Below are positions 12,276 to 24,298 of a stretch of DNA of 64,000 bases, piece by piece. This DNA is from Hydra vulgaris. Taxonomy: Eukaryota > Cnidaria > Hydrozoa > Anthoathecata > Hydridae. Each line of letters begins with the position of its first letter. Within the stretch, counting starts at the first letter, position 1. The translations under genes and the position numbers were made by a program. The DNA lies in assembly GCF_038396675.1 (NCBI RefSeq), contig NC_088924.1:36246001-36310000 (forward strand). Reading direction: 5' to 3'. The notes under the pieces were generated by a model, which was not told the DNA's origin, did no database searches, and saw nothing but the letters and a program-made list of their open reading frames with translations.

Positions 12276-12475
12276 AATAACGTTGGAACAACGTTATTCC
12301 AACATCTTCCGTATCCTTGGAAAGACGTTGCCATGATGTTATAAATAAAACAGCGGGAAAACGTCATTTTGCTAACGTTATTGCAACGATGTAAAAATGA
12401 CGTTGTAACAACGTTACATTTGAGCTAAATGACGTCGAAAAAGCGTTAGAGCAACGTTAAAAGCATTTTTAAGAA
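12276..12475. repeat. AACGTT-rich repeat (MITE-like) interrupting the transposase relic
   Basis: Dense AACGTT/ACGTTG words in both orientations, for example AACGTTGGAACAACGTT near 12281 and AACGTTATTGCAACG near 12375. Probably a short inverted-repeat element. Exact ends are unclear. Confidence 0.45.
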
Positions 12476-13956
12476 CGAAATAAAAAAACGGAATGAACAA
12501 ATACCACAAATACCAGAAATCGGACTAACTTTCTATTTGATGCTCACCTGAGTTTTTCTGCTGTCGAAAGATTATTGACTGCAAATTGTTTAGCAACATC
12601 ATCTGAAATAGAAAAAAAAATCCCTCAATAAACTGCAAAACTAATGAAACTGCTCCTAAAATATTTTTAATTGAATAAGTAAACAAATTTATTTAAAACA
12701 CACAATCATGACATAATGCAAAAAAAATATTCCTAGTTTTACCCTTAAAAGATTTATCTTTGTGTTTGAGTTCAAATTTCTGTAAAGTTATTTTTTTACA
12801 AGGTTTATTTTGGCAAAGACAATATGTTTTCTTATAACTTGAATTTCATGGTACAATAAAGAAACTGAAATAGTACACTTTTACAAAATGAAGAATCAAA
12901 AATCGTTTTAAAAAATAGCTCTCTTTAACACTAGTGATTACTTTGTTAGGTGCTTTTTCTTCCAACCTAATACTTATATTTCACTTAAACGCTTGACCAT
13001 TTGAGCAAGTGGCACCTTCTTACCAAAAACGAATAATTTCAGACTCAACATTTTAAATGAATTGACAGACATATCAAGAAGCGGTCATTCAAAAAGTTAT
13101 AACAAATGAATCAGGCTATGTAAATTGTATGTTATGAATGTTGGACCATAATAATCCACAGCCATAATAATCCAGTCATTCAAACCAATCTAATAGCATC
13201 AATGCATAACCAAAGCATAGATGCTGTTAATTTAGTTTGTATCTTTAGTGCATAGGGACCAGTATACAAAAGAAATTAACTGTATAGCCTTTTATTTTTT
13301 TAAACTCTACCAGTGATCTAGACTTTCTGACAAAATGATGGCTTTTTACCGGAGAAGTCATTTGATTTTTCAGAAATATGATTAATTTGAACATATGAAA
13401 AACAACATATCTTTGGCTCCTTTTTTCAAAATACCAATAATCGACGGACAACCCCAAAATAAACTGAGATCATATAGTCTAAAATGAATCAAGAAATGCA
13501 AAGTAAATCTATCAAAAGACTTTTAAATACTTTATATTCTTTACAACTCATCTTGACAAACTGTGTGTTTGCTAAGATGAATTATAAAGATTATAAAGCA
13601 TCAAAAAGTAAAAAAAAATTGGCCTAATTGAAAACAACTTTCTTTGTATATATTTCATATTTTGCTAGCGCTGAAGTATCACATACAAATTGTTTAACAT
13701 TATCATACTTTAAAAAAAAGTCTTTGCAAACAAGACCATTTTCTGAAAGCATTTGGAACTTTCTAAAGAACTCTTTAAGAAACTACTTAAACAAGTTAGG
13801 TTTTTGTTTTCCACAAAAAAAAGTAACAAGAAACAGAGGTTTAGAAATAAACAAGCAAAGTAAAGACGAAAGCTGTATATTGCTAGATTTAAAAAAGGGC
13901 CGACTATATACATTTACTATTAAATATTTGTCATTGTTAATACCAATGATATATTA
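12476..13956. other. Spacer without recognisable gene
   Basis: Contains a 112-codon open frame at 13628-13966 (+), rich in Lys, Phe and Asn, with no domain I recognise. It may be chance in AT-rich DNA. Confidence 0.4.
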
Positions 13957-14547
13957 TATAAACTAGATGTCTAACTTGCGGGATTTTATTGGACAAAAAA
14001 TAAAGTCGCTTTTTTTGCTTATAAATATGGTTATAAATATGGTTATAAATATGGTTCGCCATTTGTAAAAGAGTAAAAGAGTAAAAGTTGGATGTGTGGA
14101 ATAAAAATTAAAAATGCGAGTCAAAAGTTCCCAACAAATTAAAGATAAATTAAAAACATGTTATAATAATTATAAAATACTTATAAAGGTTTATGAGCCA
14201 ATGTTTATTAAAAAGTATTACAATTCATAAAAATGCTTTAAAAGCATCTGTCGTTTCACTTTTCTATTTAAAACTTTAATCCCTTTTTAATGGAAAATAA
14301 ATTTAAAAACCATAAATTATTATTTTACTAGTACTCTAATTTCCACTTAATACTTTTACATAAATAGTATCATGGCCTACTGTTATTATATTAACAGTAG
14401 GCCATGATAGTATATAGATTTAAAATATAATTACTTTATATAAGAAAAAAAAGTTAAATAATATTTGTCTACAAATTTAATCTGCCCTTTGTAAAAAAGG
14501 CAAAAGCGACTTCACTTTTTGGATTGAAGTAAAACATCTAGTTTATA
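13957..14547. mobile_element. MITE copy A with perfect 14-bp terminal inverted repeats
   Basis: Ends TATAAACTAGATGT (13957-13970) and its exact reverse complement (14534-14547). The interior matches the inverted copy at 44082-44588, including GCGAGTCAAAAGTTCCCAA and AGCATCTGTCGTTTCACTTT. A 13-bp unit ATAAATATGGTTA is repeated three times near 14025-14060. It carries no coding capacity. Confidence 0.75.
14368..14409. repeat. 18-bp perfect hairpin inside MITE A
   Basis: Arms TATCATGGCCTACTGTTA and its reverse complement around a 6-base loop (14386-14391). It interrupts the alignment with MITE copy B. Confidence 0.75.
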
Positions 14548-15019
14548 CAAAATATAATTGGTTAATACACATGTCATCATCATGGAGCATATTATTAATA
14601 CCAATGGCTAGATGTCAAAACCAAGATAAATGTAGTCACAATAATTTTTTAGTATTCACATGATTAAGTGTTTTAGTAACATTTATTTGCCCGTGTTGCC
14701 GCTTTAAAACAAGCAAACCATTTAATGAAAAATTTAAACTAAATGTTTAACTGGCCACTGAACAAGATCATTAAAAAGATAAAAAAAACTGAACAAAAGC
14801 ATTAAAAATCAAGACAATTATCAGAGTGAAAGGTATTTACTAAAATCAGCAATTTTTCAAGAGAGTTTAGTTAAAGATTACATAGAATCTATTAAATAAA
14901 CTCTCTTGAAAAAAATATTGGAATTGGCAAAAAAAAAATCACCAACTAAACTTCGATAGTTATGTTATAATTGTTATAAATGTTATAAATTGTTATAATT
15001 GTTATAAATGTTATAAATA
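14548..15019. other. AT-rich spacer
   Basis: No gene seen. Repeated TTGTTATAA words near 14955-15020 lead into the tandem array that follows. Confidence 0.4.
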
Positions 15020-15197
15020 TATATATTTATAACAATTTATACAGTTTTATAAACTTAAATATATTTATAACAATTTATACAGTTTTATAAACTTATATAT
15101 ATTTATAACAATTTATACAGTTTTATAAACTTAAATATATTTATAACAATTTATATAGTTTTATAAACTTATATATATTTATAAGAATTTATAAAAC
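15020..15197. repeat. 38-bp tandem repeat, about 4.5 copies
   Basis: TTATAACAATTTATACAG recurs at 15027, 15065, 15103, 15141 and (degraded) 15179, an exact 38-bp period. Confidence 0.8.
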
Positions 15198-15580
15198 TTC
15201 ACACAGCCACCTAGTTTTCCGATTTTGTTGATGGAACGGACGTGTCACTTACAAAGCAAATAACTTTTGTGTTTTTGATTCATCCACTTTGGTTTTGACA
15301 AACTATTGATAGTTTAGGAGCATTTTCTGAAGGTAGAAAATCAGAAATAAAAGAAAGACGCCGACATCGCGAAGCTGATGATAGACGTTTTTGCTCAAAG
15401 CCAAATTAAGTTAAAGAACTGTAAAAGTCAGGGCTATGATGATGGAGCTAATTTTTCCGGTGCATATAAAGAAGTGCAGGTCATCATTCTTGAGAAAAAT
15501 TCTTAAGCATTGCACATGCCTTGCGGTGCACATAGCCACAATAAACAATAAAATTCATGCTTAACTCAATGTAACTCGGA
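15198..15580 (+). pseudogene. hAT transposase fragment (ZMYM1/DUF4371-like)
   Basis: Plus-strand pieces: FVDGTDVSLTKQITFVF near 15228, then SQGYDDGANFSGAYKEVQ near 15425-15480, ILEKNS and a degraded ALHMPCGAHS near 15500-15530. This is the block with the second catalytic Asp and the C...H motif of ZMYM1-like hAT proteins (GQGYDGA.NMSG). Multiple stops. The two ends of the element were not identified with confidence; AGAGGCGGATTTAAA at 16147 resembles a hAT end. Confidence 0.6.
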
Positions 15581-16152
15581 AGCCAAAAATTTGGGCACTA
15601 ACCAAAAAATAAACTAAAAAGGCTTATATCTTAATTTTATTTGTTTTAATGCAAACACAATTCCAAACTAAGTTAATTTTCTTTTAGGTTGTTTTTAGCA
15701 ATTTTGCCAATACGATCCTTATATAGTAAAAATTAGGAAATAAATAACAACATAGCCTGACTCGATTAATTTTGGCTTGTTTTTAATAAACTCGAAAAAA
15801 TTCTAAGAAAAAAAAGTGAAAAAAAAAAGATTACAAAGTTTGATTCGCTAATTTTGGTTCAAATTGGTAAAATACTGCAGTTATATTTTGAATTAACAAA
15901 TTAACATTAAATCTTTTTAGAATGTTTATAATGCAAGTATTAGGCTTTAATTTTTAAAACTCAAAAGCAGTGCACTCTTCTAATTATGATTTAACAACAA
16001 ATTTTTTGAGAAAACTTTTGTTAAATCTTGATACAACGAAGTACAATCAAATGCTTACTGCTGCAGATGCTGCAAAGTATATCTCACACTGCAAAATTTA
16101 TTTTCAAACGATTCAGATTTATTTATTTTACTGCCTCTGACTCAGCAGAGGC
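15581..16152. other. Spacer, nothing recognised
   Basis: AT-rich, stops in all frames, no strong repeats. Confidence 0.4.
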
Positions 16153-16220
16153 GGATTTAAAGCCCGTCAAGTCCTAAAAGTGACGGGATTTAAATCCCGT
16201 CAAGTCCTGAAAGTGAAGGG
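16153..16220. repeat. 33-bp tandem duplication with CCCGTCAAGTCCT core
   Basis: Two copies beginning GGATTTAAA at 16153 and 16186, each with CCCGTCAAGTCCTNAAAGTGA. Possibly the end of a hAT element. Confidence 0.6.
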
Positions 16221-16384
16221 ATAAAAAAAAATTGATATTAATATTGGTATTATGATATTTACCACCCGCCTAATATTTAGACTGCTAATCTTTATATTTT
16301 TGATTGAAAATGTTTTTTAAAAAATGTTTACTGTGAAACCTTTTGTAAAATAAATTATGCAACCTTGCAGAGGTTTTATTATTA

Positions 16385-16652
16385 CATAATTTATTATATA
16401 CATTGTAACTTATTATACAAAACTTCCTAATGTAAATTATACTTTGCAGGGTATGAGAAAATTGGATAAGTTAATTGGTTCCTCGCTATCAAATGTACCG
16501 ACATTTAATAGCGAGGAACCAATTAAAACCATAATTTATTATATATATTGTAATTTATTATACAAAACTTCGTAATGTAAATTATACTTTGCAGGGTATG
16601 AGAAAATTGGATAAGTTAATTGGTTCCTCGCTATCAAATGTACCAACATTTA
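16385..16652. repeat. 145-bp tandem duplication with an internal 17-bp hairpin
   Basis: Copies start at 16385 and 16530. Both contain GTAAATTATACTTTGCAGGG and TTAATTGGTTCCTCGCTATC. Between the two copies AATTGGTTCCTCGCTAT (16473-16489) is repeated in inverted form at 16508-16524. Confidence 0.8.
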
Positions 16653-16779
16653 TAAAAAACATTTAGCGACTATTCAACATCTGTAAATAAATTGCAAATT
16701 AAAACCTAAACTGTTTCTATTGCTTACACGTTTCTATTAGTTTTTAAAGTAAGGAGTTTATGTACGTATATATGCATAC

Positions 16780-16781
<2 letters not shown>

Positions 16782-16866
<85 letters not shown>
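16782..16866. repeat. (TA)n microsatellite
   Basis: Uninterrupted TA array of about 85 bp. Confidence 0.95.
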
Positions 16867-16868
<2 letters not shown>

Positions 16869-16997
16869 AAATAATAAGAAACTTCCGTAATAAATTCTTA
16901 ATATATAAATTAGGTTAGTCACTTTATCGTTTTTAAATTAACATTATTTCAAATGAACTTTATGTAAGTAGTTGAAAACTTAGTTTGACTTTGACTT

Positions 16998-17402
16998 GAA
17001 ATTTGTCTCGAATAAAAACTATTAATAAAAGTTTTTGAAGTTAAAAGTAAAAAGTATTTTTATTAAATAAAGCAACTTGAAAATTAAATGAAGTTTCACA
17101 TCTCATTTGGCATAAATTTATTTTCACATCTCATTTGCTGCAAATTTATACTACAAAACTACACTTTTTATCCATAAAATAAAATTATATGCAGAAATAA
17201 TTCTTTTTTTCTCCATTTGGTGTAGAGTTACCTTATTACGAAAAATAAGAAACAACGAGAAAAAGTTAATGTTTTTTTACTTTTGTTAATTGATGGTAAA
17301 TAGAAAAAAATTTGTCTCTAATAAAAAGTATTAACAAAAGTTTTTAAAGTTAAAAGTAAAAAATATTTATTTAAAATAAAACAACTTTTAAAAATTAAAT
17401 TT
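16998..17402. repeat. Pair of ~92-bp direct repeats 309 bp apart
   Basis: Both copies (16998-17092, 17307-17400) contain AAATTTGTCTC, AGTTAAAAGTAAAAA and end AAAATTAAAT. A related short repeat CACATCTCATTTG occurs at 17098 and 17125. No gene. Confidence 0.65.
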
Positions 17403-17641
17403 CCCACACAATCTATGAAGATAGATAATCTGTTGCGAAAAACATAATTGCATCCCTGTGGTAACTTAATTGTTTTCCTTGCATATTAATTTGCTTAATT
17501 ATTTTCCTTACCTATTGTTTAGAAGTTTGTTGAAATCCGATTAGAAAGATAAATTCAATTTGTCGTTAATTTATGTTTATTTCAATTATAGTTTTATTTT
17601 TATTACATTTATTTTATCGCAACTGATTTTAAGTTAAGTAA

Positions 17642-18042
<401 letters not shown>

Positions 18043-18043
<1 letters not shown>

Positions 18044-19428
18044 CTATTTACAAAATTAAAATAAAATTATTTATAAGTAATGTTTTTAACTTTTTTTTTA
18101 ATAAAACCATTGTTTTGAATTGTAATTGTTCTTTGTATAAATTGATTTATAATTTATACATTTTTTATAATAAGTGTTTGCGTATTAAAGTTGCAATGCA
18201 TTACAATTGGCATTGAACAAAATACTCGCTGTGAAGATTACCCCAACCGCAGCGATATAAACATTCATCGGTAAGAGTGCGGAAATCTTATTAAAGCCAT
18301 AAAGAATATAATCTAAGTTAAATTAATGAGACAAACGAATAAAATTTGTTTTAAAAATACAAAATTCAGACATCATTTACGTGATAAAATACTTATTAAT
18401 TATTTAAATACTTTTTACATTAATTATGTAGATTTTAATTCTGAATTATAGCAATCGTCTTAATGCCTGTTGATAAATCACACAATTATGTTGCATTTTA
18501 ATTCATTTCAATCATAACTTATTACCTATATGTCTTTTAAAACACCTGTGAATTATTTAAAGGTAGAAAATTACGATTAGTGTTTTGTTTGATAATTAAA
18601 GAGTTAATTAAACTATTGTTCTACTTTTGTCAAAGTTGCTTCCGGATTACATATTTTATACATTACATATTTTGTCTCAGAGTGCAACAAATAAATTGGT
18701 TTAGCAATTGGATAAATATCCAAATTATTATTATGTCGTTAGATTTTTTTTTTGTTTACAAACATTTTACCCACTCCCCAAACAAATCATTTCAAATCAG
18801 TTGTAATTAGCGAGAATGATTTTTTTTAAATAAAGCATTTTATACAGATTTTAATTATTTTAATTAACTCTAATTATTACTAAACTTTAATAATTATTAC
18901 TTTACTAAAATTGGTTAATTAATGGCATACAGGAGATTCATTTACGACAGTAAGCGAGTTTGAAAGTTCAAACTTACGAAGCTTACAAGCTAACATAATT
19001 TTTTATAAGATTTTATGCAATTTTCAAACCTGCATAATAATCTAAGGCGAATTTAAAAATAGTTTTTCTTACAAGTAAACGTTTTTTACAGAGGACTTTG
19101 TAAACAAAAAGTAACAGAAAGAAAAAAGTTAATTTGATTAAATAATATTAAATTACTTGCGCTATTGTTAACTTTGAAGTACCCAGCTATCAATTGCAAT
19201 CTGGTGCTAATCCATAATAATGAAGTCATTTTTTTTTCATTTCGAAATAAACTTGCAGTCAGCTTAACTCTTCATTAGTTCACATAGATGCTTTATTTGT
19301 TAATGGTGCGTTTTATATATAGACATGGGCAGGAGGTACTTGTTTTATATAAATGTAGGGTAAGTTAAATAAGTCCGTCATTGCTAAGACGATTATTAAA
19401 TGTATTAGATGTGCATAATATAACGTTT
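18043..19428. other. Non-coding stretch upstream of the homeobox gene
   Basis: AT-rich with no recognisable transposon protein, which is unusual for this window. A 76-codon open frame at 18580-18810 has no motif. It may hold regulatory DNA of the homeobox gene, but nothing specific can be assigned. Confidence 0.4.
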
Positions 19429-19437
19429 ATATATTTA

Positions 19438-19522
<85 letters not shown>
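19429..19522. repeat. (TA)n microsatellite 190 bp upstream of homeobox gene start
   Basis: TA array with one ACATA interruption near 19455. Confidence 0.9.
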
Positions 19523-19525
<3 letters not shown>

Positions 19526-19710
19526 TAAACTTAACAACTAGCTTTAAAAATTTTTATGGGTTTTTATTTGATATTTATTTTTATGCAAACTTATTTTTAA
19601 AATATATTACTGAGCTTTATATATTTTTTTTTAGTTATATATATATATAAAATAGTCTTAAAAAGAGCTAAAATATCAAATCTGAACAAAAAAAGTAACA
19701 TATTTAGTAA

Positions 19711-20836
19711 ATGATACACAAACCTATGGCAAAGATGCAGTTTAGCATCGATATGATACTTGGTAACAGTAACAGCGAGGAAAAGCAACAGAGTGATGTT
19801 AAACTGCAACGAGAGTTTAACCAAGAAAAAGGTAAATAGAGTTTACATTTAAATGATCTATTTACATGTTTTTGGCTAATAATAACTGTTATCATTATTG
19901 CGTGTGACTTAAACCTAAATGCTATCCACTGCGTCTTTGGTTGTAGGTATCAACGTGAGTTCAACGATTCGATTCAACTCTCCCATTTCTTCAGACATTA
20001 AAAATGACGAAAGTGAAGGAGAAAACCGCCAAAAATTAAGAAGAAATCGAACTACATTTACAACATATCAGCTGCATCAGTTAGAACGATCATTTGATAA
20101 AACACAATATCCAGACGTTTTTACCCGTGAAAATTTGGCATTAAAGCTTGATTTAAGTGAAGCTCGAGTACAGGTAGTTGAACAAAAAGTTTAAAATTTT
20201 CTTTAATTTTTTTAATATAGTTTTCAAATGAAAATACGTCATAATAAAAAAAGATCATTTTGCTGTTAAGTGGTCTTTACTTCCAATGTCATAAAAAGCA
20301 CACTAAAGTTAACTCATTACGCAATTTTATTTGCTTAATTTAAATATATTTTTCATTGATTTTTATTTTAGGTTTGGTTTCAAAATAGACGCGCAAAATG
20401 GCGAAAAAGAGAAAAATTATCATTCGGAAATTCCCCTAGTAACTCAGTATGTAGTTCGGCAATAGAATATCATCAGGACAGCCAGATTTCGATTCCAGAA
20501 GTTCCAATATTAGAAGTAACGCCAATAGTTAAACGTTCGTTTATTCCAAATAAACGACCATGTTCTTGTTCACATATTACAGACAATAAACACCTCGGAT
20601 ATGTCAATTCTTCTTTGATTAAACCCACTCTTCCTCATACTTGCACTGCAAGATCTTGCTTGTACTATGGCGGAAAAAGACATAAAAATAGATTTTCTGA
20701 CTTAAGGTGTTCACATGAAGAAAACTTCAACAAAAGAACTTTCCACAAAATAATATATCAAGAACCTTGTAACCAACGCTATACGGACCTTTCAGACCAT
20801 ACTGATCATCCTATAAGATATAGTTATTTTCATTAA
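19711..20836 (+). CDS. PRD-class homeobox transcription factor, homeobrain-like (3 exons)
   Basis: Predicted exons: 19711-19831, 19947-20173 and 20372-20836, giving 270 residues. Introns are 115 and 198 bp, with AG|GTAAAT...TTGTAG and CAG|GTAGTT...TTTTAG. Splice phases 1 and 0 join in frame (exon 1 G plus exon 2 GT restores a Gly codon). Residues 11-18, FSIDMILG, form an eh1/octapeptide motif known to recruit Groucho-type co-repressors. The homeodomain spans about residues 71-130, starting [17 protein letters not shown] and ending [14 protein letters not shown], with Gln at position 50. The intron between homeodomain positions 46 and 47 is the usual PRD-class site. No paired domain and no OAR motif; the C-terminus is Cys/His-rich and unlike known tails. 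The words YQLHQLE and [22 protein letters not shown] favour the homeobrain group over Arx or Rx. Alternative: Hydra prdl-type gene. Function is inferred as a nuclear DNA-binding repressor. Confidence 0.88.
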
Positions 20837-21359
20837 ACAATTATTATAAATATAGTATAAATATAAAAAATATTTAAAGTTCTTAATAACTTATAGATGA
20901 TGCTTTGTTTGATTTTATTGCGCACAATTACGGAAGTCAGAATTAAAAACATTGCTATATTTAATTATATATAATTGCTTTGTTAAGCTTTGTTATCTCT
21001 AGACAAGATTTTGCCTGCGGCTTCTTTTTATTTTAAAAGAGAACTTATAAAAATTGCTGAGATTCGTGGGATTTGTTTTTTTAGTTCAATTGCGAAACAA
21101 TTTACTTATTTATAACTAACAAAAAGCTGTGTTAAAATATAAATTTTCTAAACCATCTCTTATTATCAATTTAGTACCCAATTAAAGCAAATATTTTACA
21201 ACGTGAATTATCATTGGATACTGAGTTTACATTCTGAGGTTTGAAATATTGTTTAAATAACATTAGTTTTCTAACAAAATTATACAAATAAACTTCATAC
21301 ATTTTAGAAAAAAAATAAATAATTACAAACAAAAAAACTGCCCATGCGACGCACAATGG
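20837..21359. other. 3' flank of the homeobox gene
   Basis: No gene seen. Several AATATA/AATAAA-like words lie within 150 bp of the stop, but no single polyadenylation signal can be chosen. Confidence 0.4.
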
Positions 21360-22240
21360 CACAGTGGGACAGAGTGTGCCAAAATACCAAAAAATCATTG
21401 TCGGCATTGCATGCTGAAAATTTGTCATAATGATAAAAATACGTTCATTAGAGGAAATATCTAGTTAAAAAAACATTAAATATTTATTGAAATGTTTTTT
21501 ATGCGGTTATTTACACGTGAATTTGACAAGTGTTTTAAAACGCTTATTGGCGCATTTTTTGTTTATCATCTTTCTTACGCTACTACTATTTTAAACTTGG
21601 TTTTTTGAGTATTATTTTAAAACATATTATTTGAATTGACATTGTTTTTTTTCGCTTAGACTTTTCAAAACAGTTTAACGTAAGTGTAATCCTTAGTTTT
21701 TATGCATCAGTGACAGACAGTTTTTGAGATTTTTTTCGCTACTATTACTATTAGGTATCAGATAAACTATCCTCCAATATCCTCCATCCTCCAAACCATC
21801 CTTCACTATCCTCCAAGCATTTGATTATGTAAAACTAATGCTCAATGTATGTAAATAGTCATGCATCATAAATATTTTGCAACTTCTTGCAATAAATTAA
21901 GTTATTGCAAATAAATCATACTCATTGTATTTATTGCAAAAACACGTTTTTAATAAGTTCTTAAAACTCAATATTTTGTAATAATTTTTTAACTACAAAT
22001 CAATTATGCAAAGTGTGTAAATACAAATATAGAATTTTTTTTTATTATTTACCAATGATTTCAATAAAATAATTTTTTTTGTTCTATATATGATGATTGT
22101 TGCTACTTTCCCCCTCCTCCAACAAAAAAAAAACTTTTCTAACCTTTTCAGTATATCTAATGTTACTACATTAGTTTATGTACTAATAATTTTGTACAGA
22201 TATGTGTCTGGAAGAAACAATAATTTTAATTTTGTTTTTA

Positions 22241-24146
22241 GATGAAATATTTTGATGTTTACGTTTTTTTAAAGGATAATAACATTTCTATTCAAGACAC
22301 TGAGAAATCATACCGCCATTTGTTAACATTCTTTGAGTAGCCCTTTGATCAGAACAATGACATTGTTGAGAGACTTAAGAACTTTTTTGCACATCTTAAA
22401 TTGCGCTGGAATACTTGTAAACGCGTAGAGTCTATATTTTTTAAAGACAATGCTAAATGGCTTGATAATGAAATTAATGTAAATGATTTTACTGCTGTCA
22501 AAATGGCCATACCGAATGCAAGTTCTCCATCCTCTTCTAGCACTGGACGACGAACAATGCAACCTGTATCCTGCATATAATAATATAAAACCATCAAAAC
22601 TTTTGTGCTACCCTAAAAACATGATTTTTACTGACTATACTGCAAGCAAACCATTTTAAAGTTTATGTGATCATATAGCTCAAAGACTTTGTCAAGTTCA
22701 AAATGATGTTTTATGTATGGTAAAAAACTGTGACCTGGTATCTCTTAATTATCAAGCAGGTTTTGATGGCTCTACTGGCCAAATTATATATAAACAAAAA
22801 ATGTCTGTTGAAAGTCTTCGCAACTTGAAAAAAAAAGAATCGTTGTTTCTAACTTGCCTTGTTCCAATTCAGATTACAACTAATGATAGAAAAATCCAAA
22901 CGGTTATTTGGAGAAATCCAAAACCTTCTTCTACTTTATATTGCCGACCTTTAAGATTTAAATTTGAAAAAGAAACAAATGATTTATTACTCATTGAAGA
23001 AACTCCTTTAAATAATGAGATCTTTAATCTTGTTGAAACTTGTGTTCAGTTATCTAATGGCAAGTCTATTTCAGTCAAACATATCATTCGAGTTACAGAG
23101 ATCTTTAATCTTGTAGAAACTTGTGTTCAGTTATCTAATGGCAAGTCTATTTCAGTCAAACATACCATTCAAGTTACAGAGATCTTTAATCTTGTAGAAA
23201 CTTGTGTTCAGTTATCTAATGGCAAGTCTATTTCAGTCAAACATATCATTCAAGTTACAATACGTATCATTCAATTTACAATGATAGATGGCAAAGTCCA
23301 TACTGCCTTATTGAATGCAACAAGCTCTAGTCAATGTTGCTCTATATGTGGGTATTCACCAAAAGACATAAACAACATTGACAAGGCTACAAAACTTCCC
23401 TATTCACCGGATGAGCTTCAATATGGATTTTCTACACTTCATTCATGGATACGATTTTTTGAGTGTCTTATTCATTTTTCATATAAGATACCAATCAAAA
23501 GATGGCAAGCGAGAGGAGATGCAGAGAAAGCTCTTGTTAAAGAACAAAAAATAAATATACAAAAGGATTTCAACAAAAAATGGGAGTTATTGTTGATTAC
23601 CCGAAATGTGGAGGATTTGGAAATTCAAATGACGGAAATACTGCTCAAAAAGCCTTTTCAAATGAAGATGAATTTGCCAAAATTACAGGAATAAACAAAA
23701 AACTAATCGTAAAGTTGCACATAATCTTAGTTTGCATATCAAGTAGATTTTAAATAGATACTAGTAAGTTTCGCTTATTTTGTCTGGAGACCGCAAAGCT
23801 CTATTCATGCTTGTACTATTGGTATTACATGCCTCAGAGTTTTCACAAGATCCTAATTCACGGTGCAGAAGTAATAGAAAGTATATTATTGCCAATAGGT
23901 CTATTTAGTGAAGAAGCTCAAGAAGCTAGAAATAAAGAATTTAGAAAATATAGGGAACATCATTCCTGTAAAAATTCAAGTATAAAGACAAATGAAGATG
24001 TAAAGAAAAAACTTTTATGTACATCTGATCCAGTTATTTCATTTTTTATAAAAACTGTTTCATCGGTAAAAAAAAATTTCCTCCGGGTGTTGTTGAACTT
24101 TTTATTTGCGAGAATTCTACGTTCTAGAATAAAAACAAATTCGTAA
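22241..24146 (+). pseudogene. Transib/RAG1-core-like transposase relic
   Basis: Possible start MKYFDVYV at 22241; stops and shifts up to 22716, then an open frame 22717-23694 of 325 codons and another 23811-24146. RAG1-like landmarks in order: first catalytic Asp in GFDGSTG (22765), RNPKPSSTLYCRPL (matches the KPNSELCCKPL region of RAG1), second Asp in FTMIDGKVH (23287), zinc-binding CSIC (23338-23349), FFECLIHFSYKIP, RWQARG, then HKILIH (zinc His pair, near 23844-23861) and SEEAQEARNKEFRKYRE carrying the third acidic residue (near 23922). All three acidic positions are kept, but the reading frame is broken at least four times and the N-terminus is poor. Known family role: DNA cutting at CACAGTG-like signals. 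Confidence 0.78.
23017..23259. repeat. In-frame 81-bp tandem triplication within the transposase
   Basis: Units start at 23017, 23098 and 23179. Each encodes 27 residues, EIFNLVETCVQLSNG then KSISVKHII. The copies differ at only a few bases, so the expansion is recent relative to the stops elsewhere. It lies between the first and second catalytic Asp. Confidence 0.93.
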
Positions 24147-24298
24147 TTTTTAATTGTAATTAAATAAAAAAACTTTCTATATAGGTTTTTTAGTTAATAT
24201 TCATTTTGTAGGGTTTTTATAATTAATTTGTAACAGTTCTAATAAAAAAAATTAAAAAAATAATTTTGGCACAAAAAACACGGTTTTGTCCCACAGTG

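Larger units (their letters stand above)
21360..24298 (+). mobile_element. Transib/RAG1-like DNA transposon with RSS-heptamer-like ends
   Basis: The left end reads CACAGTGGGACA (21360) and the right end, on the minus strand from 24298, CACTGTGGGACA. A second shared block TGTGCCAAAAT follows inside each end (21376 and, inverted, near 24262-24273). CACAGTG is the consensus heptamer of V(D)J recombination signals and Transib ends resemble it. Flanking pentamers AATGG (21355-21359) and AGTGG (24299-24303) match at 4 of 5 bases, consistent with the 5-bp target duplication of Transib elements. The element is 2,939 bp and encodes one transposase relic. An alternative left boundary is CACAATG at 21352. 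Confidence 0.65.

Noticed and set aside
13628..13966. 112-codon open frame as a host gene
   Set aside because: No domain, no splice context, and frames of this length arise by chance in the window. It is mentioned as spacer content only.
14955..15197. CRISPR-like array because of regular spacing
   Set aside because: The units are contiguous 38-bp tandem repeats without unique spacers, in a eukaryotic AT-rich context.
18580..18810. 76-codon frame upstream of the homeobox gene as an upstream exon
   Set aside because: No homology or splice sites joining it to 19711, and the frame is rich in Ile/Phe/Tyr as expected of random AT-rich DNA.
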